NCBI RefSeq assembly: GCF_005222815.1
Contig: NZ_STGB01000001.1
Span: 868,001 to 932,000, forward strand
Direction of reading: 5' to 3'
DNA: 64,000 nucleotides
From: Roseomonas sp. AR75
GTDB lineage: Bacteria; Pseudomonadota; Alphaproteobacteria; Acetobacterales; Acetobacteraceae
The translations under genes and the position numbers were made by a program. The notes beneath the pieces are model-generated. The model ran no database searches, was not told the DNA's origin, and saw only the letters and a program-made list of their open reading frames with translations. Positions within the stretch are counted from its first letter, which is position 1; the number at the start of each line of letters is the position of its first letter. Shown here in pieces: positions 34,212 to 43,275 of the stretch.

Positions 34212-35261
34212 TCAGACCTGCGGGATGGCGGTGAGGTCGGCTGGCGTCCAGCGCGCGGTCGCCGCGGCGCCCGGGCGGAAGCGGTCGGCAAGCGCGGCCG
34301 CGCCTTCCACCAGCAGCGCACGGCCGCCGGGCAGGCGCAGCACGGCCTGCACGCCATTGCCGAGGAAGGACAGCACCTCGACCGTGCCGGAGACCGCATT
34401 CGCGCCGTCGGCGGGCTCGGCAACCAGCGTGACGCGCTCGGGACGCAGCACATAGGTCGCGGCGCCACCCGCGGCGTCGAGCGGGATGCCATCCTCCGAG
34501 ACGAGGCCGCCGCCGGCGCCGGGCTTCGCTTCGAACAGGTTGGCGCGGCCGATGAAGCCGGCGACGAAGCGCGTGGCAGGGCGCTCATACACCTCGCGCG
34601 GCGTACCCAGCTGTTCCAGCCGCCCTTGGTTCATGACCGCGATGCGGTCGGAGATCGCCATCGCCTCCGCCTGGTCATGCGTCACGAACAAGGTGGTCAG
34701 GCCGAGCTCGGTCTGCAGGCGCCGCAGCTCGATGCGCGTGCCTTCGCGCAGCAGCGCATCAAGGTTGGAGAAGGGCTCGTCCAGCAGCACCACCGCGGGG
34801 TTGATCACCAACGCGCGGCCGACCGCGACGCGCTGCTGCTGGCCGCCGGAGAGCTGGCGCGGCAGCCGCGCCTCCAGCCCATCGAGCTTCAGCAGCGCCA
34901 CCATGCGCGCGACGCGCTGCGCGACCTCGGCCTTCGCCACGCCGCGGCGATGCAGGCCGAAAGCGATGTTGTCCGCCACGGAGAGATGCGGGAACAGCGC
35001 ATAGGATTGGAACACCATCCCCATGTCGCGCTTATGCGCGGGCACGCGCGTGATGTCCCGCCCGCGCAGCAGGATGCGGCCCTCGCTGGGATCGACGAAG
35101 CCCGCGACCATGCGCAGGGTGGTGGTCTTGCCGCAGCCGGACGGCCCAAGCAGCGCAACCAGCTCGCCCTTGGCGACGGCGAGATCCATGCGCGCGACCG
35201 CAACCGTGCTGCCGTAGCGGCGCACCAGGCCCTGCAGGTCGAGTTCAGCAGCCTCGTTCAT
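34212..35261 (-). CDS. PotA-type ABC transporter ATPase
   Basis: 349 residues. Walker A GPSGCGKTTT, signature LSGGQQQR, Walker B VVLLDEPFSNLD, switch histidine in FVTHDQAEAM, then a C-terminal TOBE domain (about residues 270-345) typical of spermidine/putrescine and iron(III)-type importers. The start ATG overlaps the permease stop (ATGA). It energises the two permeases directly upstream. Confidence 0.94.
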   Translation of the reverse strand: MNEAAELDLQGLVRRYGSTVAVARMDLAVAKGELVALLGPSGCGKTTTLRMVAGFVDPSEGRILLRGRDITRVPAHKRDMGMVFQSYALFPHLSVADNIAFGLHRRGVAKAEVAQRVARMVALLKLDGLEARLPRQLSGGQQQRVAVGRALVINPAVVLLDEPFSNLDALLREGTRIELRRLQTELGLTTLFVTHDQAEAMAISDRIAVMNQGRLEQLGTPREVYERPATRFVAGFIGRANLFEAKPGAGGGLVSEDGIPLDAAGGAATYVLRPERVTLVAEPADGANAVSGTVEVLSFLGNGVQAVLRLPGGRALLVEGAAALADRFRPGAAATARWTPADLTAIPQV

Positions 35262-36043
35262 CGCTGCGCGTAGAGCTGCTGCGCGACCATCAGGATCAGC
35301 GCGATCAGGATCAGCAGCGCGGAGACGGCCGCGACCGTCGGGTCGAAGGCCATCTGCGCCGCGCCGTAGAGCACCACGGTCAGCGGCGCTTCGCGCGCGG
35401 ACCCGACGAACAACGCCATCTCGACCTCGTCGAAGGAGAAGATGAAGGCCAGCGCCGCCGCGGCGAAGAGCCCGGGCTTCAACGCCGGCAGCGTCACCAG
35501 GAAGAACGCCTTCAGCGGCGAGGCGCCCAGGTTCCGCGCCGCCTCCTCCACGGATCGGTCCACGCGCTTCAGCACCGGCAGCATCACCCGCAGCACCAGC
35601 GGCACGCCGACGATCAGGTGCGAGACGACCAGCCGCGTCATGCCCGGCGGCACGAGCGGCGTGGAGGCGAAGAACAGCGTGAGCGCCACCGCCAGCACCA
35701 GCCCCGGCAGCACCAGGGGCGAGAGGAAGAAGGCCTCGACGAATGCGCGCCCGGGGAAGTGGAAGCGTGTCAGCGCCACCGCTGCCGCGGTTCCGATCAC
35801 CAGCGAGGCCGCCGCCACCGTCACTGCCAGCCGCACGCTCACGAAGAAGCCGTTGAGGTAGCGCGCATCCGCCAGCGCCGCCTGGTACCAGCGCAGCGAA
35901 AGCCCTTGCGGCGGAAACACCAGGTAGCCGGTGTCGCTCAGCGAGGCCGCGACAATGACGAAGAGCGGCCCGAGCAGGTAGACGAAGGCGATCACCGCGA
36001 CCAGGCGCAGGAACCAGCCGAAGCTGTGGCCGAGGGAGATCAC
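35258..36043 (-). CDS. PotC-type ABC permease
   Basis: 261 residues with six predicted membrane helices and the EAA loop EEAARNLGASPLKAFFLVTLP that contacts the ATPase. The start is GTG at 36043, supported by GGGAGGAGG about 7 nt upstream; it overlaps the stop of the first permease (GTGA). This fits the PotC position, second permease in the operon. Confidence 0.93.
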   Translation of the reverse strand: MISLGHSFGWFLRLVAVIAFVYLLGPLFVIVAASLSDTGYLVFPPQGLSLRWYQAALADARYLNGFFVSVRLAVTVAAASLVIGTAAAVALTRFHFPGRAFVEAFFLSPLVLPGLVLAVALTLFFASTPLVPPGMTRLVVSHLIVGVPLVLRVMLPVLKRVDRSVEEAARNLGASPLKAFFLVTLPALKPGLFAAAALAFIFSFDEVEMALFVGSAREAPLTVVLYGAAQMAFDPTVAAVSALLILIALILMVAQQLYAQR

Positions 36044-36882
36044 CGCGCCTCCTCCCGCCCCTCGCCCAGCAGGCGGCCATAGGTCAGCGCGACGGCCAGC
36101 GAGATGGCGAGCAGGATGGCGGAGATCGCCGCGGCGAAGGGCCAATCCAGCAGTTCCAGGGTCTGCTCGTAGATCGTCACCGCCATGAAATGCGCGCGCG
36201 CGCCGCCGACCATGCTGGGCGTGGCGAAGGCGCTGACGGAAAGCGAGAAGACCAGCAGCGACCCCGCCATGATGCCGCCGCGGGCCAGGCGGATCGTCAC
36301 CAGCCAGAGCGCGACGACGGGCGCAGCGCCGAGGCTCATCGCAGCGTGCTCCAGGTCGCGGTCGATCCCGCGGATGACGGCATAGAGCGTCAGGATCATG
36401 ATGGGCAGCAGCACCTGCGCCAGCGCGATCACCACGCCGGAGAAGGTGCCGAGCAACTGGAAATCGGGCGGGACCAGCCCCGATCCCTGCAGCAGCCGGC
36501 TGATCGTGCCGCCACGGTAGAACAGCACCATCCAGGCGAAGCTGCGCACCACGGCGCTGACCCAGAGCGGAAAGGTCGTCAGCAGCAGCAGCAGACCCGC
36601 CCAGCGCGTCTCCGCGCGCGCGAGCAGGAAGGCCAGCGGGAAGCCCAGCACCAGGCAGACGACAGTGACGCAGGCGCCGAGCGCCAGGGAATTCGCCAGC
36701 ACGCCGAGATAGTAGGAATCGCCCAGGAACCGTTCGTACGATGCCAGCCCGAATGGCGCCGGGTTGCCGAACGACAGGCCAAGAAGCCGGAACTGCGGCC
36801 AGACGAACAGCAGCGCAAAGAGCAGCGCCGCCGGCGCCAGCAAGCCGGCAGCAACCAGGCTCCGACGCGCGCTGGAGTTCAC
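36040..36882 (-). CDS. PotB-type ABC permease
   Basis: 280 residues, six membrane helices (for example LVAAGLLAPAALLFALLFVW and VTVVCLVLGFPLAFLLA). The EAA loop is LEHAAMSLGAAPVVALWLVTI. It overlaps the binding-protein gene by 4 nt upstream and the PotC-type gene by 4 nt downstream. With these it forms a spermidine/putrescine-class importer; the transported compound is not known. Confidence 0.93.
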   Translation of the reverse strand: MNSSARRSLVAAGLLAPAALLFALLFVWPQFRLLGLSFGNPAPFGLASYERFLGDSYYLGVLANSLALGACVTVVCLVLGFPLAFLLARAETRWAGLLLLLTTFPLWVSAVVRSFAWMVLFYRGGTISRLLQGSGLVPPDFQLLGTFSGVVIALAQVLLPIMILTLYAVIRGIDRDLEHAAMSLGAAPVVALWLVTIRLARGGIMAGSLLVFSLSVSAFATPSMVGGARAHFMAVTIYEQTLELLDWPFAAAISAILLAISLAVALTYGRLLGEGREEAR

Positions 36883-37934
36883 CGGGTGGCGATCTCGCGA
36901 TTGAAGCGCTCGGTCCAGGCAGGACGGCTGGCATTGATCAGGTCGCGGTCAAGGTTCGCCAGCTTGTCGGTGGGCGCCATGAACTTCGCGACGTCCGCCG
37001 GAAGTTGCGTGGCGGTGTTCACCGGGGCCCAGCCGATCTGCTGCGCGATCGCCGTCTGCACATCCGGCTCCAGGTGGCCGTCCAGGATGGCGCTGGCGAT
37101 GTCGGCGTTGCGGCTGCGCCGCGCGACGCAGCCCATCAGCGTGACATAGGGCGCGCCTTCCTCCGGCACGGAGTAGCCCACGGGAATGCCCATGGCGCTG
37201 CTGCGCATCGCCGAGGCGCCGTCATACGGCATGATCCAGATGTCGCCGGTGGAGAACAGCGTCTGAACCTCGGCCGCGGCGCGGAAGATGGTGGCGCGTG
37301 GCGCGATGCGCTTCATCGCATCGAAACCAGGGCCGATGTTGCGCTCGTCGCCGCCGAAGGTCTTGGCCAGCATCACCAGGAAGTCGGTGCCGTAGCCGTT
37401 GGTGATGTGCGGGAAGGCAATCTTGCCCTCGAATTCCGGCTTGAAGAAGTCCTTGTAGCTGCGCGGCGGCGTCGCGACCTTGTCGGTGCGATACAGTATG
37501 CCCTCCGTCACCAGCCCCCAGGCGATGTAGTGGCCCTCGGCGTCCTTCAGGTGCGCGGGCACGTTGCCGAAGTTGCGGCCGGGCGGGATGGGCTGGGTGA
37601 GGCCGTCCGCCTTGGCCGCCCGCTCCTGGCCGCCGGAGAACATGAACAGGTCGATCTGCGGCGCCTGCGCCTCGGCCCGCATGCGGGCGAAGGCCTGGGC
37701 GGAGAGCAGCGGCGTCTGCGTGCCGCGCGCGCCGGTCTGCTGCTGCACCTTGTCGAAGACCATGCGCTGGATCAGGTCCTGGCTCGGGCCACCGAAGGCG
37801 GTGGCGACGATCTCCCGCCCGCGGAACTGCTGTGCCGCGGCACCGCCGCCCAGCAGCGGCCATGCGGCCGCGCCCATCCCCGCGGCCAGCGCCGTGCGCC
37901 GACCGAACCGCGCCGAAACATGACCCTGTCGCAT
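36879..37934 (-). CDS. PotD-type extracellular solute-binding protein
   Basis: 351 residues. A twin-arginine-like signal (GRRTALAAGMGAAAWPLLGG) ends near AAAQQ. The mature part has the type 2 binding-protein pattern with IVATAFGGPSQDL, FPHITNGYGTDFL and GDIWIMPYDGASAM. ATG 37934 is preferred because GAAGGA lies 8 nt upstream; ATG 37943 is the alternative. It is the first gene of the seven-gene importer/deacylase/amidase operon and has an 8-bp-arm hairpin just upstream in its leader. Confidence 0.92.
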   Translation of the reverse strand: MRQGHVSARFGRRTALAAGMGAAAWPLLGGGAAAQQFRGREIVATAFGGPSQDLIQRMVFDKVQQQTGARGTQTPLLSAQAFARMRAEAQAPQIDLFMFSGGQERAAKADGLTQPIPPGRNFGNVPAHLKDAEGHYIAWGLVTEGILYRTDKVATPPRSYKDFFKPEFEGKIAFPHITNGYGTDFLVMLAKTFGGDERNIGPGFDAMKRIAPRATIFRAAAEVQTLFSTGDIWIMPYDGASAMRSSAMGIPVGYSVPEEGAPYVTLMGCVARRSRNADIASAILDGHLEPDVQTAIAQQIGWAPVNTATQLPADVAKFMAPTDKLANLDRDLINASRPAWTERFNREIATR

Positions 37935-37952
37935 GGTCCGCATCCTTCGAAA

Positions 37953-37970
37953 GCCGATCCCTGGATCGGC
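37953..37970. terminator. Hairpin in the leader of the importer/deacylase operon
   Basis: GCCGATCC and GGATCGGC are separated by CT, a perfect 18-base palindrome. Read leftward it is followed by TTTCGAAGG and lies 47 nt after the RraA-type stop and 19 nt before the binding-protein ATG. It could terminate the upstream aldolase/RraA transcript, attenuate read-through into the ABC operon, or be a repressor operator. The sequence alone does not decide. Confidence 0.45.
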
Positions 37971-38016
37971 AAACTATGCGACAGCGCGCGCGCAGCGACA
38001 ACCGCGCCGGCGCGCC

Positions 38017-38697
38017 CTATCCGCCCTTCGCCTGCGCCGAGAGGATCTCCGCGATGCGGGCATTGGTGCCGTTGATGTCCGGCATCTTCTCCCCGGCGCG
38101 CAGCCTGGCCATGGTCTTCTTCTCGTTCGCCTGCATGCCGATGGCGCGCTCCGCCGCCTCGGTGATCTCCGCGGCCTTCAGCACGAGAACGCCGTTCTCG
38201 TCCGCCAGCACGGCATCCCCGGGCTCCACCGCGACGCCGCCGCAGGAGACCGGCACGCAGAACTCGCCCTGGGTGAACTGGCGCTTGCCGGTGACGGTGG
38301 ACAGGCCCCGCGCCCAGACCGGCAGGTCGTATTCGCGCAACTCCTGCATGTCCGTGGCCATGCCGTCGATGATGATGCCGAGGCAGCCGGCCGCGCGCGC
38401 CGCGAAGGCCACGCCGCCGCCGCAGGCCGCGTGCTTCAGGTCGCCGGCGCGATCGACCACCAGGATGTCGCCCGGCCGCAGCTTGCCCAGCGCATAGTGG
38501 ATCATCGTGGTGTCCGCGCCGAAGCAGCGCACCGTCACCGCCGTGCCCGCGATGCGCCGGTTCGGCAGCAGGCCGCGGATCTCCGGCGCCATGAAGCCGG
38601 TGTGGCGGAAGTGGCCGATGGTCGCGGGCTCCGCCCGGCCCAGCAGCGCCAGCAGCGCGGGATCCACCGGCGGCGGCAGGTCGTTGACGACGAACAT
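38017..38697 (-). CDS. RraA-family protein (HMG/CHA aldolase-like)
   Basis: 226 residues. The RraA core is seen as GTAVTVRCFGADTTMIHYAL, GDILVVDRAGDLKHAACGGG and CLGIIIDGMATDMQEL. The usual G-x20-R-D catalytic pair of 4-hydroxy-4-methyl-2-oxoglutarate aldolases appears altered: the position of the RD dipeptide in GxVRD reads MATDM. It lies 21 nt after an HpaI-type aldolase gene on the same strand. Probably a metal-dependent aldolase or decarboxylase, or a non-catalytic relative. Confidence 0.85.
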   Translation of the reverse strand: MFVVNDLPPPVDPALLALLGRAEPATIGHFRHTGFMAPEIRGLLPNRRIAGTAVTVRCFGADTTMIHYALGKLRPGDILVVDRAGDLKHAACGGGVAFAARAAGCLGIIIDGMATDMQELREYDLPVWARGLSTVTGKRQFTQGEFCVPVSCGGVAVEPGDAVLADENGVLVLKAAEITEAAERAIGMQANEKKTMARLRAGEKMPDINGTNARIAEILSAQAKGG

Positions 38698-38718
38698 GCG
38701 GGTTGGCTCCTGGCTTTA

Positions 38719-39492
38719 TCAGGGATAGGCGGCGCGGAAGGCGCGGACATCGGCAATGGCGCCGTCGCGCAGCCGCCCGATGTCGCTGCCGGCATTCACG
38801 AAGGCATAGCCGCGCGCGAACATGTCCATCGCCGTGCAGCCGGGATGCGGCACCGTCCCCATCGGCTTGCCGCTGGCGAGGATGCGTTCCTCTGCCCGTG
38901 CGATCAGCTTCGCGACCTCGGGGTGCTTGAGGTCGCCGAGATGGCCGACCGTGCCGGAAAGGTCGTGCGGGCCGATGAACATCACGTCGATCCCGTCCAC
39001 CGCAAGGATCGCATCGATGTTCTCCACGCCCTTCGCGGATTCGATCTGCAGCACGACGAGCAGGTTGTCGCTGCAGGTCGCGACGTAGTCGGGCGCCGTG
39101 CCGTAGCCGGATGCACGCGCGCTGCTGCTGGCCGCGCCGCGACGACCGCGCGGCGGGTAGTGGCACGCGGCGACGGCTGCGCGCGCTTCCTCCGCCGTCT
39201 CGATGCTCGGGATCATCACGCCTTCCACGCCGGCATCCAGCACGCGCTTCAGGTAGACATGATCGTTCCAGGGCACCCGCACCACGGAGGTGGCCGGCGT
39301 CGTGTTGATCGCCTGCAATTGCGAGACCAGCGTCGTGGGATCGCCCAGCCCATGCTCCTGGTCGATCAACAGGAAGTCGAAGCCGGCGAGGCCGAGGATT
39401 TCCGTCACCACGGGGCTGCCGATCATGGACCAGCATCCCACGACCTTTTTCCCGGCGGTAAGCTTCTGCTTGAGGGCGTTGGGGCGGTACAT
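38719..39492 (-). CDS. HpcH/HpaI-type class II aldolase
   Basis: 257 residues from ATG 39492. The pyruvate-aldolase pattern is FDFLLIDQEHGLGD at about residues 38-51, VRVPWNDHVYLKRVLDAGVEGVMIP, a metal-binding VLQIESAKGVENID and FIGPHDLSG. It performs retro-aldol cleavage of 2-keto-3-deoxy or 4-hydroxy-2-oxo acids to pyruvate and an aldehyde. It is followed by an RraA-type gene, which can act on similar oxo acids. It diverges from the TauD-type gene. Confidence 0.93.
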   Translation of the reverse strand: MYRPNALKQKLTAGKKVVGCWSMIGSPVVTEILGLAGFDFLLIDQEHGLGDPTTLVSQLQAINTTPATSVVRVPWNDHVYLKRVLDAGVEGVMIPSIETAEEARAAVAACHYPPRGRRGAASSSARASGYGTAPDYVATCSDNLLVVLQIESAKGVENIDAILAVDGIDVMFIGPHDLSGTVGHLGDLKHPEVAKLIARAEERILASGKPMGTVPHPGCTAMDMFARGYAFVNAGSDIGRLRDGAIADVRAFRAAYP

Positions 39493-39580
39493 CCGGGGCG
39501 GTCTCCCTGCGGGCTGTGCAGGCGCCATGGAACGCGCGAACGAAGCCTGCCGCAATGGGCAGCGCGGCATTTCCATCAAC

Positions 39581-39591
39581 AAGATTGTCTT
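39581..39591. promoter_or_regulatory. Short dyad between divergent aldolase and dioxygenase genes
   Basis: AAGA-TTG-TCTT lies in the most AT-rich part of the 149-nt divergent intergenic region. It is a plausible regulator site for one or both genes. Short arms make chance occurrence likely. Confidence 0.25.
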
Positions 39592-39641
39592 CTGCCACGC
39601 GCAGGCTACGATCGCTCCGCTGACGCTTGGAGGAGACACCC

Positions 39642-40505
39642 ATGGCCCTTCAGATCAGGCCGCTCGCCCCGAACGGCTTTGGCGCCGAGGTGGTCGGCGC
39701 GGATCCGACGCTGCAGCTCGACGACGCCGCCTTCCGCCAGGTGGAGCAGGCCTGGTTCGACCATTCGATCCTGGTCTTCCGCAACCTGGCGATGACGCCT
39801 GAGCAGCAGATCGCCTTCACCCGGCGCCTGGGCCCGCTGCACATCATGGTGCCGCTGCAATACAACCTGGACGGCTATCCGGAGATCTTCGTGGTCGGCA
39901 ATGCGGAGGAAGGCGGCAAGGCCGTGGGCATGCGCCGCGCCGGCATGGGCTTCCACAGCGATGGCGAGGACAAGGCGATCCCGAATGCCGGCTCCTTTCT
40001 GTTCGGCGTGAACGTGCCGCCGGAAGGCGGGGACACGATCTTCGCCGACATGTATTCCGCCTGGGACGCGCTGCCGGCTGCGCTGCGCGACCGCCTGGCT
40101 GGCAAGCGTGCGCGCTTCAGCCGGATCGAGTTGCATCACGTGCACTACCCGCATTTGCCCGCCCTGACCGAGGAGCAGAAGCGCGATCGCCCGGATGTGT
40201 GGCACCCCATTGCGCGCAAGCACCCCCGCAGCGGCCGCACCGCGCTCTATATCGGCCGCTGGGCCGTGGAGATCGAGGGCATCCCGCAGGAGGAAGGCAA
40301 GGCGCTGATCGCCGAGCTCTGCGCGCACGCCCAGAAGCCGCAATTCCTGTATCGCCACAGCTGGCGGCCCGGCGACGCGGTTCTGTGGGACAATCGCTGC
40401 ACCCAGCATTGCGCGACGCCCTTCGACGAGGAGCGCTACACGCGGCGCATGCACCGGACCACGCTGGAAGGCGAGCAGCCGCTGCTGGCCGACCTGGCGG
40501 CATAG
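39642..40505 (+). CDS. TauD/TfdA-family Fe(II)/2-oxoglutarate dioxygenase
   Basis: 287 residues from ATG 39642, preceded by GGAGGAGA. The iron-binding triad is His105-x-Asp107 (GFHSDGED) and His256 (CTQHCATPF), and the 2-oxoglutarate arginine lies in the following RYTRRMHR. It hydroxylates a small molecule, often causing breakdown of ether, sulfonate or ester bonds; the actual substrate is unknown. Not in a clear operon: it diverges from the aldolase pair and converges on the second importer. Confidence 0.93.
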   Translation: MALQIRPLAPNGFGAEVVGADPTLQLDDAAFRQVEQAWFDHSILVFRNLAMTPEQQIAFTRRLGPLHIMVPLQYNLDGYPEIFVVGNAEEGGKAVGMRRAGMGFHSDGEDKAIPNAGSFLFGVNVPPEGGDTIFADMYSAWDALPAALRDRLAGKRARFSRIELHHVHYPHLPALTEEQKRDRPDVWHPIARKHPRSGRTALYIGRWAVEIEGIPQEEGKALIAELCAHAQKPQFLYRHSWRPGDAVLWDNRCTQHCATPFDEERYTRRMHRTTLEGEQPLLADLAA

Positions 40506-40511
40506 ACGCGC

Positions 40512-41600
40512 CTATTCCGGCAGCGCGCGACAATCCTCGGCGCGGACCGTCATCCAGACGGACGCACCGATCCGCGCCAGCCGGCTGCCGGGTGTGTCCA
40601 TCGTCTCCGCCACGACGGGCGAGCCGCCGGCAACCGTCACCCGCAGTTCAGTGCGCGATCCGACATAGACGGCGGTCGCCACCGTCCCTTCCAGCGTAGC
40701 CCTGCCGGGCGCCGGTGGCGGCGGTGCGGAGGAAAGCGCGATCCGCTCCGGCCGGATCGCCAGCGTCACCCGCGTTCCGGGCGGAGGCGGCGGATCGGAC
40801 TCTGCGAGCAGGTCGCCCGCCGCGGTGCCGACGCGCAGCATGCCGTCCTCCATGCCCCGCACCTGGCCCTCGATCAGCGTGATCGCGCCGATGAACTCCG
40901 CGACGAAGCGCGTGCGCGGATGGCGATAGATTTCGACGGGCGGTCCGATCTGCTCCACCAGCCCGGCGCGCATCACGGCGATGCGGTCCGACATGGCCAG
41001 CGCCTCGCCCTGGTCATGCGTGACGAAGATGGTCGCGATGCCCAACTGCTTCTGCAAGGCGGAAATCTCGATGCGCATCTCCTCGCGCAGCTTCAGGTCG
41101 AGGTTCGAGAGCGGCTCGTCCAGCAGCAGCATGCGCGGGCGGATCACCAGGGCGCGCGCCAGCGCCACACGCTGCCGCTGCCCGCCGGAAAGCTGCAGCG
41201 GCCGCCGCGCATCGAGGCCGGAGAGCTTCACCATCGCCAGCGCATCCGCCACGCGCCGCGCCGCCTCATCCCGCCCCAGGCCGCGCATGCGCAGGCCGAA
41301 GGCCACGTTCTCCGCCACCGTCATGTGCGGAAACAGCGCGTAGTCCTGGAACACCACGCCGAGGTCACGGCGGAAGGGCGGCAGCCCATCCATCCGCTCG
41401 CCGCCGATCTCGATGCGGCCAGCGGTCGGTTCGATGAAGCCTGCGATCATGTTGAGCGTCGTCGTCTTGCCGCAGCCGGAGGGCCCGAGCAGCGTGACGA
41501 ACTCGCCCTCCGCCACATCGAGGTCAAGCCCGGCGACGGCGAGATGACTGCCGAAGCGCCGCTCGACGCCGGTCAGCCGCAGGGCGGGGCGCTCATCCAC
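40512..41600 (-). CDS. PotA-type ABC transporter ATPase, second importer
   Basis: 362 residues from a GTG at 41600 that overlaps the permease end by 8 nt. Walker A GPSGCGKTTT, signature LSGGQRQRVALARALV, Walker B MLLLDEPLSNLD, THDQGEAL, and a C-terminal TOBE domain. Last gene of a four-gene importer operon (SBP, permease, permease, ATPase). The order differs from the first importer only by the lack of attached hydrolases. Confidence 0.93.
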   Translation of the reverse strand: MDERPALRLTGVERRFGSHLAVAGLDLDVAEGEFVTLLGPSGCGKTTTLNMIAGFIEPTAGRIEIGGERMDGLPPFRRDLGVVFQDYALFPHMTVAENVAFGLRMRGLGRDEAARRVADALAMVKLSGLDARRPLQLSGGQRQRVALARALVIRPRMLLLDEPLSNLDLKLREEMRIEISALQKQLGIATIFVTHDQGEALAMSDRIAVMRAGLVEQIGPPVEIYRHPRTRFVAEFIGAITLIEGQVRGMEDGMLRVGTAAGDLLAESDPPPPPGTRVTLAIRPERIALSSAPPPPAPGRATLEGTVATAVYVGSRTELRVTVAGGSPVVAETMDTPGSRLARIGASVWMTVRAEDCRALPE

Positions 41601-42414
41601 GGCGCGAGCCTGCGTCCGCGTAGAGGAACTCGCCGATCGGCACGAAGCGCTCCAGCAGCGCAATGACGGCGAGCGGGATGACGAGGCTGAGCATGGAGAC
41701 CGCCGCGAGGGTGGGGGCGAAGCCGAATTCCAGGAAGGCGAGGATCGCGACCGTCACCGGCCGCTCCCCCGGGCTCGCCAGGAACAGCGAGAGGTTCACG
41801 TCCGTGAAGGAATGCACAAAGGCGAAGGCGCTGCCGGCGAAGACGCCGCCGCTGATCACCGGCAGTGTCACCTCCCGCAGCACGCGCATCGGCCGCGCGC
41901 CAAGGCTGGCCGCTGCGGATTCCAGGCTGGGCGGCATGCCCTGCAGCGAGATCGCGACGGTGCGCACGACGAAGGGCAAGGAGATCACCACATGCCCGAT
42001 CAGCAGCCCCCAGAATCCGATGAGGCTGTTGAGACCGATCGCGCTCAGGAACTGCAGCAGCGCGATCCCCGTGACCAAGGTCGGCAGCACCAGCGGACCG
42101 AGCACCAGCATCTGCAATACGGGCTTGCCAGGGAATTGCCGCCGCACCAGCGCGAAGGCCAGCGGCGTGCCGATGGCGGCACAGACGATGGCCGTCACCA
42201 CCGCCAGGCGCAGCGAGAACAGGATCGGCGTCATCCAGCGTGCGTCGAAGGCCTCGCCCCACCAGCGCAGGCCGAATCCCTGCGGCGGGAAGACCGAGCG
42301 CGGACTGCCGTTGAAGGACACCGCCGCGGTGATCAGGATCGGCCCGAGGATGAAGAGGAAGATGACCAGCACCGTCAGGCGCAACAACCACCAGGGCAGG
42401 TCGCGCCGCGTCAT
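41593..42414 (-). CDS. PotC-type ABC permease, second importer
   Basis: 273 residues, six membrane helices, with the EAA loop LESAAASLGARPMRVLREVTLP. ATG 42414 overlaps the upstream permease stop (ATGA). The reading frame is open 34 codons further but that part overlaps the upstream permease and is not membrane-like. Confidence 0.93.
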   Translation of the reverse strand: MTRRDLPWWLLRLTVLVIFLFILGPILITAAVSFNGSPRSVFPPQGFGLRWWGEAFDARWMTPILFSLRLAVVTAIVCAAIGTPLAFALVRRQFPGKPVLQMLVLGPLVLPTLVTGIALLQFLSAIGLNSLIGFWGLLIGHVVISLPFVVRTVAISLQGMPPSLESAAASLGARPMRVLREVTLPVISGGVFAGSAFAFVHSFTDVNLSLFLASPGERPVTVAILAFLEFGFAPTLAAVSMLSLVIPLAVIALLERFVPIGEFLYADAGSRRG

Positions 42415-43271
42415 GTCGGCGCCGCGCTGCGCCGCCCGCCCAGAAGCTGCGCGATCACCAGAAGCAGCAGCGAGCTGGCCAGCAGGATCACGCCCATTGC
42501 AGAGCCGAGGCCCCAATCCAGCAGCGCCAGCATGAAGTTGCGGATCATCGTCGCCATCGTCTCCTGCGCCGGGCCGCCGAGGATCGCGGGCGTCGCATAG
42601 GCGCCGATGGAGATCGAGAAGGCGAGGATGAAGCCGCCCGCCACGCCGGGCCAGGTCAGCGGCAGGGTGACGGTCAGGAAGGTGCGCGTGCGCGTCGCCC
42701 CGAGGCTCATCGCCGCCCTTTCGAGCGCCGGGTTCACCGCGTTCAACGCGCTCATGATGGACAGCACGCCATAGGGCATCAGCGCATGCGCGAGACCCAC
42801 GATGATGGCCGGCGTGGAGGGCAGCAGGCGCAGCGGCTGCTCGATGACGCCGATGGCGAGAAGCGCATTATTCAGCGCGCCGTCCTGGTTAAGGATCACG
42901 TACCAGCCATAGGTCCTTACGATCACCGAGGCGAGCAGCGGCGAGAGCGAGAGCGCGATCAGCACGCCCTTCCAGCGCGAGGATGTCCGCACCAGGAAAT
43001 ACGCCAGCGGATAGGACAGCAGCACCACCAGCGTCCCCACGCCGAGCCCGACCACGAAGCTGCGCAGGATCACGCCCCGGTAGAGCGCGCTGGACAGCAG
43101 CAGCCGGAAATTGTCCAGCGTCGGCTCTTCCTGCGGGAACATCCCCTCCGCGATCAGCACGGAGGAGGAGAACAGGTAGCCCGTGGGCACCGCGAAGAAG
43201 ACGATCAGGAAGAAGGCCGGCCCCGCCACCATCAACGCGGTGGCGAGGCGGCCGCGCAGCGAAGATCCCAC
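42411..43271 (-). CDS. PotB-type ABC permease, second importer
   Basis: 286 residues with six membrane helices (LMVAGPAFFLIVFFAVPTGY first) and EAA loop LERAAMSLGATRTRTFLTVTLP. It starts 4 nt after the binding-protein stop and overlaps the second permease. Confidence 0.93.
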   Translation of the reverse strand: MGSSLRGRLATALMVAGPAFFLIVFFAVPTGYLFSSSVLIAEGMFPQEEPTLDNFRLLLSSALYRGVILRSFVVGLGVGTLVVLLSYPLAYFLVRTSSRWKGVLIALSLSPLLASVIVRTYGWYVILNQDGALNNALLAIGVIEQPLRLLPSTPAIIVGLAHALMPYGVLSIMSALNAVNPALERAAMSLGATRTRTFLTVTLPLTWPGVAGGFILAFSISIGAYATPAILGGPAQETMATMIRNFMLALLDWGLGSAMGVILLASSLLLLVIAQLLGGRRSAAPT

Positions 43272-43275
43272 CCGC

